Shown here piece by piece: positions 1-8,527 of a DNA stretch of 51,862 nucleotides. Every line of letters begins with the position of its first letter. Within the stretch, counting starts at the first letter, position 1. The stretch spans positions 1 to 51,862 of the forward strand of contig JAFVGH010000136.1 in assembly GCA_017475045.1 (NCBI GenBank), read 5' to 3'. Made by a program: the position numbers and the translations under genes. Under the pieces are notes generated by a model. The model worked only from the letters and a program-made list of their open reading frames with translations, was not told where the DNA came from and did not search any database. The stretch is from Fibrobacter sp. Its GTDB lineage: Bacteria; Fibrobacterota; Fibrobacteria; Fibrobacterales; Fibrobacteraceae.

Positions 1-615
1 AAGACTGTCGGCACCGTAGTCGCGCACGACGTCATCGGGGTTCACGACGTTCTTCAAAGACTTACTCATCTTCGCCACAATCTGCTTGAGCTCGATGTCG
101 GTTCCCTTCTTGAAGAACTTTCCGTTCTTCTCTTCGACTTCGTCAGTCGGGACCTTGGAGCCAGCGGCGTCTTCGTAAGCGAAGGCGAGAATCATGCCCT
201 GGTTGAAGAGTTTCTGGAACGGTTCGTCGGTAGAAACGAGGCCGAGGTCGAACAAGACCTTGTGCCAGAAACGGCTGTAGAGCAAGTGGAGCACGGCGTG
301 TTCGGCACCACCCACGTAGAGGTCGACCGGCATCCAGTACTTTTCAAGTTCCTTGGCGAGGAAGGCGTCACCGTTGCAAGCGTCGATGTAGCGGAGGTAA
401 TACCAGCAGCTACCAGCCCACTGCGGCATGGTGTTCGTTTCGCGGATACCCTTGCGACCGTTCTTGTCCGTGACCTGGAGCCATTCGGTGGCGTTGGCGA
501 GCGGAGACTGTCCGCCGTCACCCGGCTTGTAGTCCTTGAGTTCCGGCAACAGCACCGGCAGTTCGGAATCATCGACGGTAGAGATTTCGCCATCTTCCCA
601 GTGGATAATCGGGAA
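1..615 (-). pseudogene. leuS 3'-part duplicate (truncated leucyl-tRNA synthetase)
   Basis: Aligned by eye, positions 1-615 match 13671-14285 inside the intact leuS gene with about 35 mismatches (about 94 % identity), most at third codon positions. The fragment is in frame and codes for LeuRS residues about 486-690, including the KMSKS signature (near 59-76). It lacks the HIGH half of the catalytic core, the editing domain and any start codon. It probably continues leftward out of the window to the old stop codon. The last 104 nt before the breakpoint are identical in both copies. It is non-functional as a synthetase and marks the left edge of the defence island. It could be the displaced original 3' end of leuS or a copy brought in with the island. 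Confidence 0.9.
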
Positions 616-942
616 AATCATATAAGCGAGTGTTGCAGCAGCCGTGCTTGCACATGCTGATATAACCGAGCGCAATGGGTTTCTCCAAAACCCCGCAAGG
701 CGAGTGCAGCGGGGCCGCTTGCGGACCCATTGCCGAGCCGAGGTGGTTTCTGCAACGGTTCGCCCCTTTGCATTTTGGCGTTCCCCACTGACGTGGGTCG
801 GGCTATATTTTATGGGTTGCCCGGTTCACTCCGTTCCCGCCCAACCTCATAAAACGGAGCCTCGCTTCCAAGGAATGCAATACAAGACTGCCGCGAGTCT
901 CCGCCCCAAGGGGTCACCATCCCTAACGCGAATGCTATAAAG
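616..942. other. GC-rich gene-free island border with hairpins
   Basis: These 327 bases separate the leuS fragment from the AT-rich operon. I see no credible gene: the 98-codon plus-strand ORF here has no Shine-Dalgarno sequence and a composition like repeat read-through. Positions 754-766 repeat 13 nt of leuS (14284-14296) exactly where the homology stopped at 615, so 616-753 looks like a 138-bp insertion into the fragment. Two stems are visible: GCAATGGG with CCCATTGC, and CCGCAA with TTGCGG. Bases 767-940 are GC-rich and contain motifs resembling the integron core RYYYAAC (GCCCAAC near 849). That resemblance is weak and unverified. Confidence 0.5.
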
Positions 943-1557
943 CTACTTCAATTGATCGCATATATAAGAACGCAATTGACGAATAAGTTCATCATACTTC
1001 GATGATATTTCATTGCTTCTTTTATAACATTCCGAACGGACCTTGTTCGATTCAACATCTTTCATTCCCATTGGCCCAAAATTCGGAAACAAGTCAAATT
1101 GCAACTTGCACAAACGATAGTATTCGTTGATGCTGTTATAAATCTCTTCAGGAACAAATACAGAGTAACCGCCTAATGTATATTGGGCTTTTTTCAGCGA
1201 ATCAAAAGCAGCTTCATATCGTTTTTGATAAAAGGCCTTCTTTTCGTCCTCATCCTGAGGTGGATAGTCAAATCCATACGGAAACAACCAATATGTTTTT
1301 TCCGTTAATTCAAGCAAAGCCGGCATCAATTTACCATAAATTCCAAATTCCTTGTCAAACTTTGTTTGGTACGAGTGATTTCTATTAGATAAATCCGCTT
1401 TTAAAGTTTCTATTTGACTATTCAATTCTGCTTTATATTTATCAGACATTCTGTCGGCAATTCGATTTGCAGCAAACTTTACTACAAACCCAATAATGAC
1501 ACCCGCACCGCCAACACTCGCGATGAATCCAAAAATATGTTGCCAAAATTCAGACAC
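943..1557 (-). CDS. small membrane-anchored protein, last gene of the MORC-Z1 operon
   Basis: A 204-aa protein with one N-terminal hydrophobic segment (about residues 8-28) followed by a basic stretch, a predicted coiled coil (about 38-70) and a mostly helical, charged cytoplasmic part. I do not recognise a named family. The start is a GTG at 1557 preceded by GGAG and GGGGA. It lies 34 nt behind the methyltransferase gene on the same strand and shares the AT-rich composition of the operon, so it is probably co-transcribed. Small single-TM, coiled-coil proteins often accompany defence operons and could tether or sense at the membrane; that role is inference. It could instead be an unrelated passenger gene. 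Confidence 0.75.
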   Translation of the reverse strand: MSEFWQHIFGFIASVGGAGVIIGFVVKFAANRIADRMSDKYKAELNSQIETLKADLSNRNHSYQTKFDKEFGIYGKLMPALLELTEKTYWLFPYGFDYPPQDEDEKKAFYQKRYEAAFDSLKKAQYTLGGYSVFVPEEIYNSINEYYRLCKLQFDLFPNFGPMGMKDVESNKVRSECYKRSNEISSKYDELIRQLRSYICDQLK

Positions 1558-1591
1558 TCCCCGTTCTCCAATTAAAGTTTTTTATTTCCGC

Positions 1592-2620
1592 TCATTTCAA
1601 TTGATTCCAAATATGCTTTAAGAGAATTTCAACAAGATTAACATCCCAACCATTTCCAGCTCTTTTTGATAATTGGCAATAAGACTGCTCCGCAAAAACG
1701 ATTTCACTTCTTCTCTTATCACGAGAAATACGGAAGCCCATCAACCGGAATTGTTCATGCACAGACATTTTACGCACAATCTCTTTCCCATCTTCTTTGG
1801 GAACCTCAATCACCCGAAGACTATTGTGCTCTGGCTGTGTTATAGTAATGCTATATCCATCCAACTTGATTTTTTTATTATAGACATCAAAACATAATGG
1901 CGTATCAACAACAAAAGAATCTACTTTATGCTTTTCCTTAAGATGCTCAATTTGAGCCTCCGACAAATACAATTCCCTTGAAGGTCTATAATCAAGAAAA
2001 TCGGCCATTTTGTGTTCGTTCTTTACTTTAGGAGGCTCCATATTAAAGTTTTGAGGAAGGCCGCCCAACTTCGCAAACATCCATAACCTTTCCCTATTTT
2101 GGGGAATTCCATAATCCTTAGAGTTCAAAACAACCTGAGCCAAAGTATTTTGTTCGGTTGTACCATACCCCATTTTAATAAGGTCCTTTATCAACTGGTC
2201 ATGAACCGGTTTAAACTTACTTGCGGTAAATCCTTTAACATTTTCCAAAAGTATATATTTAGGCTTCTTTACTTTACAAATGCGAATAATATGGCCAAGC
2301 ATCGCTCCTCGTCCATAGGGATCTTCAGTTCCTTTCTGCATTCCGGCCGAAGAAAAGGGTTGACAAGGGAAACCTCCAGTAAACAAATCAAAATTAGGCA
2401 AGTCCTTAGGATCAATTTTTGATATATCGCCCCAATTCTTTATAGATTTTCCCTTTGAATCCTTATGGTTTGCATCATACAATTCCGACGCACGTAAATC
2501 AATTTCAGAATAGCCAACAATATCATAATCAAAGTCGGAATCAGATTCTTTTATTCGCTTTAAAGCAAACGATGCGCCGCCATATCCAGCAAAACCTTCG
2601 AAAACCTTTAATTTCTTCAT
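1592..2620 (-). CDS. DNA (cytosine-5-)-methyltransferase
   Basis: A 342-aa C5 methylase that transfers a methyl group from S-adenosylmethionine to cytosine. Motifs appear in the normal order: SAM-binding motif I GFAGYGGAS (about 9-17), motif IV FTGGFPCQPFSSAG with the catalytic Cys in PCQ (about 85), motif VI ENVKG (about 125), motif VIII QNRERLW, a target-recognition region around 230-285, and motif X AGNGWDVN (about 323). The longer frame to 2656 is less likely: ATG at 2620 has AAGGAA six nt upstream, whereas the earlier ATG overlaps the AIPR stop. As the modification enzyme of the operon it would protect self DNA from the PD-(D/E)XK nuclease. The recognition site cannot be read from the sequence. 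Confidence 0.93.
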   Translation of the reverse strand: MKKLKVFEGFAGYGGASFALKRIKESDSDFDYDIVGYSEIDLRASELYDANHKDSKGKSIKNWGDISKIDPKDLPNFDLFTGGFPCQPFSSAGMQKGTEDPYGRGAMLGHIIRICKVKKPKYILLENVKGFTASKFKPVHDQLIKDLIKMGYGTTEQNTLAQVVLNSKDYGIPQNRERLWMFAKLGGLPQNFNMEPPKVKNEHKMADFLDYRPSRELYLSEAQIEHLKEKHKVDSFVVDTPLCFDVYNKKIKLDGYSITITQPEHNSLRVIEVPKEDGKEIVRKMSVHEQFRLMGFRISRDKRRSEIVFAEQSYCQLSKRAGNGWDVNLVEILLKHIWNQLK

Positions 2621-2642
2621 AATAAGTTCCTTCGTAAAGTCC

Positions 2643-4730
2643 CTATTCAATCCCATTATCTTTTAATTTCTTTATCGTTTCAAGAGCATATTTCAATTGG
2701 AACTTTGAAAGTTCGGCATACTCCATTTTGCAGTACTTGATAACAATTTCAAGATTTTTCTTATCCTGCGCACTAACAACCCTTTGTTGTAACCCTCGTT
2801 CCAGCAACGACGCCCAATATTTGGGACCTTTGTTAAAAATGTCTACTTCACTTTGAACTGAATCAGCAAAGCGTTGATCTTTTTTACTAGAAGTTTCGCT
2901 AACTTTTATGTCCTGTGGTGTAACAAGAATTTTCTTGAGACTATCTGAAATTGTATAGTCCTTCGACTTTACAATTTTCCAACAAGCCTCTTGTTTACAA
3001 TAGGTGCCGATATTACCTTGTGTTGCATAAATGCACTTGAAAACAATTTTTCCAATCGAAGCAACATCTTTTTCGAATTGAGGAGGAACATCCTGTTTCG
3101 CCCATATATCGCCATAATCAATCCGTAAATTCAAATCATTAGCACATTCCACAAGTTTTGAAAATGTATAGGCAACCAATTGTGGGCGATACGCCTTTCT
3201 TTCTTGATACCATTGCTGATTTGAAATAACCTTTTCAATAAAGGCAAATAGAATCTTCTTGCCTATAAGAGTCTTGTAATAGTATTCATTAAAATAAGCG
3301 GAATCCTTTTCCCACTGTTTCAACATTCTATTATGGAAATGCGCCGCGTTAACTTCGCCTCCCCAAGAAACATAATGAGGCAGAGCATCCGCGGCATTAC
3401 AATACTTTGCAAGATCTGTAAGGGTAAATCTTTTCTCTTTTGGATTTTTTGCTTTGTACTCGTCTCGTTGTTTTTTGGTCGTCATTTGCATCATCGGCTG
3501 GTCATATTGCCCACGAGCACGCTCAAAGAACCATAACTGTTGAACAAGTTGCCCGACAGCCTTAGGTGCATAAATTTTTCTTGAGAAATCCTCAATCTTA
3601 ATATAGAAGGGATGACTAGAATTCAAATCAGCCGTTTTGACCTTGTTCTGGCTGTTGGCATATGTCGCAATATTTCGAATTAAATCGGGATCTGCGTTCT
3701 GAATGATAGTCAATTTCATTTGAACAAATATTCCCGACAAGTCAGCATTATCTTTTATACTTGTTGCTGCCAATGTTGCTGTAGTTTGGCCGCCATTGAT
3801 AATTTGCAAATCCTTAAACGATGTTATGAATTGCGTTCCATTCACGGATTGTAGAGAAATTTCCTTTGCTGTTGTCGAGATTCCATTATTGTAGGTAAAG
3901 AATTTTGATTTATCATTTAAAATAGTGCTACGAATGCCTTTATTTACGCCGCCATTCAATTTCAGAAAAGAACGAACATTTGATTCCAATAATTCAGAAC
4001 TATGAGCCTTGTATATTTCAGAAAGAAATTTTCCCGGAACAATCGCTAAATAAGAATCGTATAGATCGGTTTCTACATCTGCTTTTATACATGGTATACC
4101 CTTGCAGCCATAATCTTCACAATTAATAACAAGTTCATCTTTCTTGAAACTCGCAAGTTTTGATTTGTAAATTCCTTCTATATCAAGGACATCTAAATCA
4201 ATGGTGTATGTTCTATTATTAAATGTGTAGTCGGAAAGCTTTAATTTTTTTACGGCCTTGCTCAACTTATTAGTGCTTACAATAAATAAATGTAGTCTAC
4301 TAATTGAATCCGCTTGATTGTGAATGTCGTTAGCAAATTGAACCGTTTCGTTAGATTTTTCCGCGTCAAAAAAGAAATCCTTCAGACTATTTTCAAAGAA
4401 ATTTATAAGCAACTTCGACTTATTATTTAAAAACTCATTTGTAATGCTTTCAATATCGCCTGGATTATAGTCGGCAAACATCAGATTTAATGTATTTGAC
4501 GGGATATCAAGAAAGCCCGCATTTATATGCATGTTATTATACTTTTTCGTACCTTCTGAAAAATCCCAAAAATGCGGTTCCATTTCGGTAATTAACGAAT
4601 AGGCATCTCTTAAGACCTCAATCGACTCTTCGATAAAGACATCAAGAGGATATGGATGCTGAGGGTCACTAGCGGCACTCGCATTGATATCGTTAATAAA
4701 TTCCGCTCTAAAGTCTTCTAGACTAATCAT
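2643..4730 (-). CDS. AIPR family protein
   Basis: A 695-aa protein of the AIPR (abortive infection phage resistance) family, named after lactococcal abortive-infection proteins. Diagnostic segments are NGGQTTATL (about residue 308), followed some 50 residues later by ANSQNKVKTADL (about 360) and a downstream aromatic-rich segment. The biochemical role of the family is not established. In MORC-associated restriction-modification clusters it occurs beside the helicase and nuclease. Its ATG overlaps the end of the PD-(D/E)XK gene by 8 nt and it is followed directly by the methyltransferase, which indicates translational coupling. Length and motifs look intact. Confidence 0.85.
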   Translation of the reverse strand: MISLEDFRAEFINDINASAASDPQHPYPLDVFIEESIEVLRDAYSLITEMEPHFWDFSEGTKKYNNMHINAGFLDIPSNTLNLMFADYNPGDIESITNEFLNNKSKLLINFFENSLKDFFFDAEKSNETVQFANDIHNQADSISRLHLFIVSTNKLSKAVKKLKLSDYTFNNRTYTIDLDVLDIEGIYKSKLASFKKDELVINCEDYGCKGIPCIKADVETDLYDSYLAIVPGKFLSEIYKAHSSELLESNVRSFLKLNGGVNKGIRSTILNDKSKFFTYNNGISTTAKEISLQSVNGTQFITSFKDLQIINGGQTTATLAATSIKDNADLSGIFVQMKLTIIQNADPDLIRNIATYANSQNKVKTADLNSSHPFYIKIEDFSRKIYAPKAVGQLVQQLWFFERARGQYDQPMMQMTTKKQRDEYKAKNPKEKRFTLTDLAKYCNAADALPHYVSWGGEVNAAHFHNRMLKQWEKDSAYFNEYYYKTLIGKKILFAFIEKVISNQQWYQERKAYRPQLVAYTFSKLVECANDLNLRIDYGDIWAKQDVPPQFEKDVASIGKIVFKCIYATQGNIGTYCKQEACWKIVKSKDYTISDSLKKILVTPQDIKVSETSSKKDQRFADSVQSEVDIFNKGPKYWASLLERGLQQRVVSAQDKKNLEIVIKYCKMEYAELSKFQLKYALETIKKLKDNGIE

Positions 4731-5664
4731 TTGGGTTTACCTCATATTTCTTTAGCGATTCGACAGACAAAGAATATTGGACATTGTTAATTTCTGAGAA
4801 TCCAACATTCCTTCTAGTCAACCTAGGAAAGTCATTATCCACCTTATAGAACGTCATTGATTGCACTGCAAATTTCATATTCACAGCCTTATCATTTGAG
4901 AAAATGTTAGTAGATGCTATTTTCTCCGCGAAAATAGTTTCCAATTCTTCATCGTTGATTTGATTTGAAATAGAGTTAAAAAGTGATTTTATACAACAGT
5001 CAGCACAATCATATTCATCGGACATGGCTTCCACTTTATTTATTACCAGACGCCCTTCATTATCTGAATCTAGCTGCGAAATTGACGAAATATGAACAAC
5101 AGGAGACTTTGTGCCTATAGTCTTTAATTCATACCAAATTGTTTCTATTGAGAAATCTTTGCTTGTGCCATCAACTCCCGACCATGACTTTATAGCCCTT
5201 TCGACACCATATTTTCCAATCATAAATCTCGACAAGAAGAGTAGTTCACCAAATAGTCCCTGAACATATTCCTTTGAAAAAACTACACCAGAAGAACTTC
5301 TAAACAAGGCTTTCCATTTCGCATATTGCCTGCGGATAGCCAAATAAGCCTGCTCCTCGGTTACCGTATATGAAATAGAATTCACAATGTTCTCGCAGAA
5401 CGCACCAAACACGTTTTCTTGATCAGGCAACAACACATCAAAACAAAGCCAAAAAGCCCCCGTTTTATCAGGTCCTTGCACTATGTTTATGTATTTAGTT
5501 GGCTCCAACTTTGGCGGTTTAGTTGTTGAAAGGAACGACAATCTAAGTTGGCCATTGTTGTTATACCCAAAATAGGCCGCAAGCGGAGAATTCGTGTTAA
5601 ATTTCTTTTGCTCGCCTTTTTTCTGTTCTTTCAATTCTGCTAATAATTGAGACGTGCTAATCAT
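4723..5664 (-). CDS. PD-(D/E)XK motif endonuclease-like protein
   Basis: A 313-aa protein, probably the restriction nuclease of the cluster. The C-terminal half holds a nuclease core: GELLFLSRF (about 139-147), then KDF with the metal-binding Asp at about 170, and WYELK giving E-x-K at about 179-181, i.e. D...ExK of the PD-(D/E)XK fold. This fits the family usually annotated PD-(D/E)XK motif protein. The start at 5664 is chosen over 5691 because GGAGAGG lies at normal distance; it overlaps the Z1 stop by 8 nt. Context next to a methylase, an ATPase and a helicase supports DNA cleavage as its role. Catalytic residues appear intact. Confidence 0.85.
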   Translation of the reverse strand: MISTSQLLAELKEQKKGEQKKFNTNSPLAAYFGYNNNGQLRLSFLSTTKPPKLEPTKYINIVQGPDKTGAFWLCFDVLLPDQENVFGAFCENIVNSISYTVTEEQAYLAIRRQYAKWKALFRSSSGVVFSKEYVQGLFGELLFLSRFMIGKYGVERAIKSWSGVDGTSKDFSIETIWYELKTIGTKSPVVHISSISQLDSDNEGRLVINKVEAMSDEYDCADCCIKSLFNSISNQINDEELETIFAEKIASTNIFSNDKAVNMKFAVQSMTFYKVDNDFPRLTRRNVGFSEINNVQYSLSVESLKKYEVNPND

Positions 5665-8527
5665 TGTCATCCTCTCCTTCTTCGTCATCATCTACTTCGA
5701 TACCATCAGTCAATTCTTTAATCTTTTGCATGTTTGCTCTATAAACCAATCTTTCAGAACTTTCTTTCTTTGGAAATCCTACGGCAAACGCAAAAAGTAA
5801 GTTTCCATTCAATGCGGCCTTCTTTTCTTCTTTTTGAGGATCTATTTGTTTTTCTATTCCCTCATTATTTTTATCCTTATCATAATTTGACTTTAAATCT
5901 ATCGGATAAATAACCAACAAAGGGCGTTCTCTTTCTTCGCAAAGGAGCTCTTTGACAATAAGTTCCGTATCACCTTTTTCTTCCTTATGTTTCTTCTCTA
6001 TCGTTTGTAACTGTTCTGCTGTTAATCCAAATTTGAAAATACTAGGCTCCATCACCCTGTTATTATTTCGACCGATTCTGAAATTTTGATTGTCAAAATG
6101 GAATTGACGGCAAACTGCCGGAGTTCTTAAATCTCCAAATTCAAAATTTGCATCTTTTGAGTCACCATTTGCAACAACGATGTCCCATTTGGCAAAAACT
6201 TTTGATTCGGCTATATACCTAGACAATCCGTCTACATCAAACTTTTTGTTAACATATGGAATTTTTAACTTGCTTATAAATTCTGCAACAAAGCTTTTCT
6301 CAACATTCTTTTTTCCTATATATTTTTCATCAATCTTTTCGTTTATTTCTATCTTGTTTAAAAAATCAATAACAGCATTTTTGTTAATCTCATTTATTTC
6401 ACTCCGCAAATCCAATTTTGAAGTATCTGCCGCAATACCGCCATAATTCAATTGAACAATGACATCTTCGGAATTTCTCATCTTATTACGGCTAGTTATT
6501 AGTAAAGTCGTTTCTAGAGTATCAGGGCTTTCTCTCACCATCAATCCAAAATCTTCAGGTTTCTTTCCTTGTCGTTCCATCTCTTTAAATTGTTCTTTCA
6601 AGTCTTCAACCGCATCTAATACGGCACTAAAATTCGCCATATTTGTTTGTGTCATATAGATCCGGCACAAATCTTCATATTTAGGTCGATACCCAAACCA
6701 GCGGCACATTTGGAGCAACGTGTCGTAAGCTGCCGCATTTCGGCTATAATAACTAACCATTAAACCCTCAAGCGTTAGTCCGCGCGAAAGTACAAGACCG
6801 CCAATAGCAATAACCCTCGCGCCATCATTTTTATAATCATCATAATCAAATCTTTTTGATAATCCATTTCTATCAAACTTATTTGCGTTGCCGTTACGAG
6901 AATTTATTACAACAATCTGTATCTGTCTTATTTCATCTAGTAATCCACTTTGGATTCTTTTCCAAGTCAACTTTTCATATTCATCAGATCCATTTCGAAT
7001 CGTTCTGTAAAATTCGTCCTTTAGGAATAAATCATGAATCTTGCGCAATTCATCATTTGCCGTAAATTCTTTTTCTGTTTTACAAGTAGATTGTTCTATA
7101 GCATTCGTTATTTCTTCGATATACTCTTGCACCTTCCAGAGAATCTTTTGCTGGACATCGTTATATCGTGTAATATTTATCATCATCGACCGATGTTTTG
7201 TTTTTTGACCTCGGATGGTTCGGATTACATTGTTAATCAAAAAACAATGTATGGCATGTTTCAATGATTCCGCCATCGCATCGAATCGCGCATCCCTACT
7301 ATGTATAACAGGAAAGAAATTTTCCTCCGTTTCATCAATCAGACGAATGCAACTGGGAATTTCGTCATCATTCTTGGGGAAGATTTTTCTTCCTCCAAAG
7401 TAATTACTCGGAGTATGCAACTGAACAATAAAATCAGACGGAAACAAATCCTTCTTTTCCAAAGCCTCATCATCAGAATTAATGAAAATATTTGCAAATG
7501 GAGTTGCGGTAAAACCCACATACGTCGCAACAGGAAAATTGTTAAAAATTTCGCGAATGCATCTATTGATTACTGTTGGGCGACTTGGATCTCTTCTTGT
7601 GTTAATAGACGCATTATCAGCTTCATCATCAATAATTAAGATGCTATTAGAATCAAAACTACCATTCACCTTTTTCGCCATTTCGTCAAGAGTACTTTGC
7701 AATTTTTTCCCAACAGCATCCAAAATACCCTTATTCTTTTTTACAACAAGAATGACAGGCTTCTTTAAATCATTTATACCACTATGGCTCGTTTCTTGGA
7801 TTAATTTTCCAAAATCGTGCGTTTGGTCGGTTAAAGGAATGACATAATATTGATTTGAGATTTCCCCGACACCAACGTATTCCGTTTTTGCGCCGCCAAT
7901 ACTATTGCTCACGGCACCAATTGCCCCATAATCGGTTCTCTTTTGTGTTTGCACCCTTAAAGAATTTGTTGTTCCCGCCAGCAATACAACAATTTTATAG
8001 CCATAGTCATAGGCCATATTGATAAGACCAAGATAATTAGCCGTTTTTCCCGATTGTACATCGCCGATTACCAGCCCTTTCTTCTGGTCTAAATTTGCAG
8101 TTGTTTTAGGGTTTGCGCTTCGAGCAAGGATTTTTTCACATGTTGATTCTATGTTTTGAACAATTTTTAAAGAAAAACCTTCGCTCATCAAATATTGTTT
8201 GTAATGATCAAAATGGTCGTGCCTCTGATCTGGATTACTTTTGGCTTTATATAACCAGTATTCAGATTCTTTTCTTTTTTCAACAATATCAGGGTCATAA
8301 ACTTTAATTCCAATAAATATCTCATACTCACTTACAATTGCATCAACAAGCTCTTTTCGTTCTTCGGGCTTAAAGCGATCCCAATCAGACGCATGTGTTA
8401 TTTTAAGCATTTGCTGAGCAAGTTCAACTAATTCGCTATGTTGTTTCTTTGCGTTCCCAAAGGAAATGCAGAGCATATCTACAACTTTTTTTATGATAGG
8501 CATGACCGACTCAATAAATTTTTTCAT
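5657..8527 (-). CDS. Z1 domain superfamily 2 helicase/ATPase
   Basis: A 956-aa ATPase of the Z1 family. Helicase motifs are clear: Walker A GDVQSGKT (about 155-162), Walker B IIDDEADN (about 298-303), motif III GFTATPF (about 338), a segment ARVIAIGGLVLSRGLTLEG, and a motif VI equivalent QMCRWFGYR (about 607). The C-terminal 300 residues are not assigned and end in a very acidic tail (DDDEEGEDD). Such proteins are expected to translocate on or remodel DNA for a partner nuclease. The start ATG overlaps the stop of the GHKL gene (ATGA). It is the largest protein of the operon and probably its motor. Confidence 0.92.
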   Translation of the reverse strand: MKKFIESVMPIIKKVVDMLCISFGNAKKQHSELVELAQQMLKITHASDWDRFKPEERKELVDAIVSEYEIFIGIKVYDPDIVEKRKESEYWLYKAKSNPDQRHDHFDHYKQYLMSEGFSLKIVQNIESTCEKILARSANPKTTANLDQKKGLVIGDVQSGKTANYLGLINMAYDYGYKIVVLLAGTTNSLRVQTQKRTDYGAIGAVSNSIGGAKTEYVGVGEISNQYYVIPLTDQTHDFGKLIQETSHSGINDLKKPVILVVKKNKGILDAVGKKLQSTLDEMAKKVNGSFDSNSILIIDDEADNASINTRRDPSRPTVINRCIREIFNNFPVATYVGFTATPFANIFINSDDEALEKKDLFPSDFIVQLHTPSNYFGGRKIFPKNDDEIPSCIRLIDETEENFFPVIHSRDARFDAMAESLKHAIHCFLINNVIRTIRGQKTKHRSMMINITRYNDVQQKILWKVQEYIEEITNAIEQSTCKTEKEFTANDELRKIHDLFLKDEFYRTIRNGSDEYEKLTWKRIQSGLLDEIRQIQIVVINSRNGNANKFDRNGLSKRFDYDDYKNDGARVIAIGGLVLSRGLTLEGLMVSYYSRNAAAYDTLLQMCRWFGYRPKYEDLCRIYMTQTNMANFSAVLDAVEDLKEQFKEMERQGKKPEDFGLMVRESPDTLETTLLITSRNKMRNSEDVIVQLNYGGIAADTSKLDLRSEINEINKNAVIDFLNKIEINEKIDEKYIGKKNVEKSFVAEFISKLKIPYVNKKFDVDGLSRYIAESKVFAKWDIVVANGDSKDANFEFGDLRTPAVCRQFHFDNQNFRIGRNNNRVMEPSIFKFGLTAEQLQTIEKKHKEEKGDTELIVKELLCEERERPLLVIYPIDLKSNYDKDKNNEGIEKQIDPQKEEKKAALNGNLLFAFAVGFPKKESSERLVYRANMQKIKELTDGIEVDDDEEGEDDND

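Noticed and set aside
820..860. Possible tRNA (GGTTCACTCC resembles a T-arm)
   Set aside because: The flanking bases do not form a T-stem and no acceptor or anticodon stem can be built. No tRNA was found in the window.
644..940. 98-codon ORF at the left island border
   Set aside because: No Shine-Dalgarno, starts inside the inserted segment, and reads like translated hairpin repeat; kept as non-coding border.
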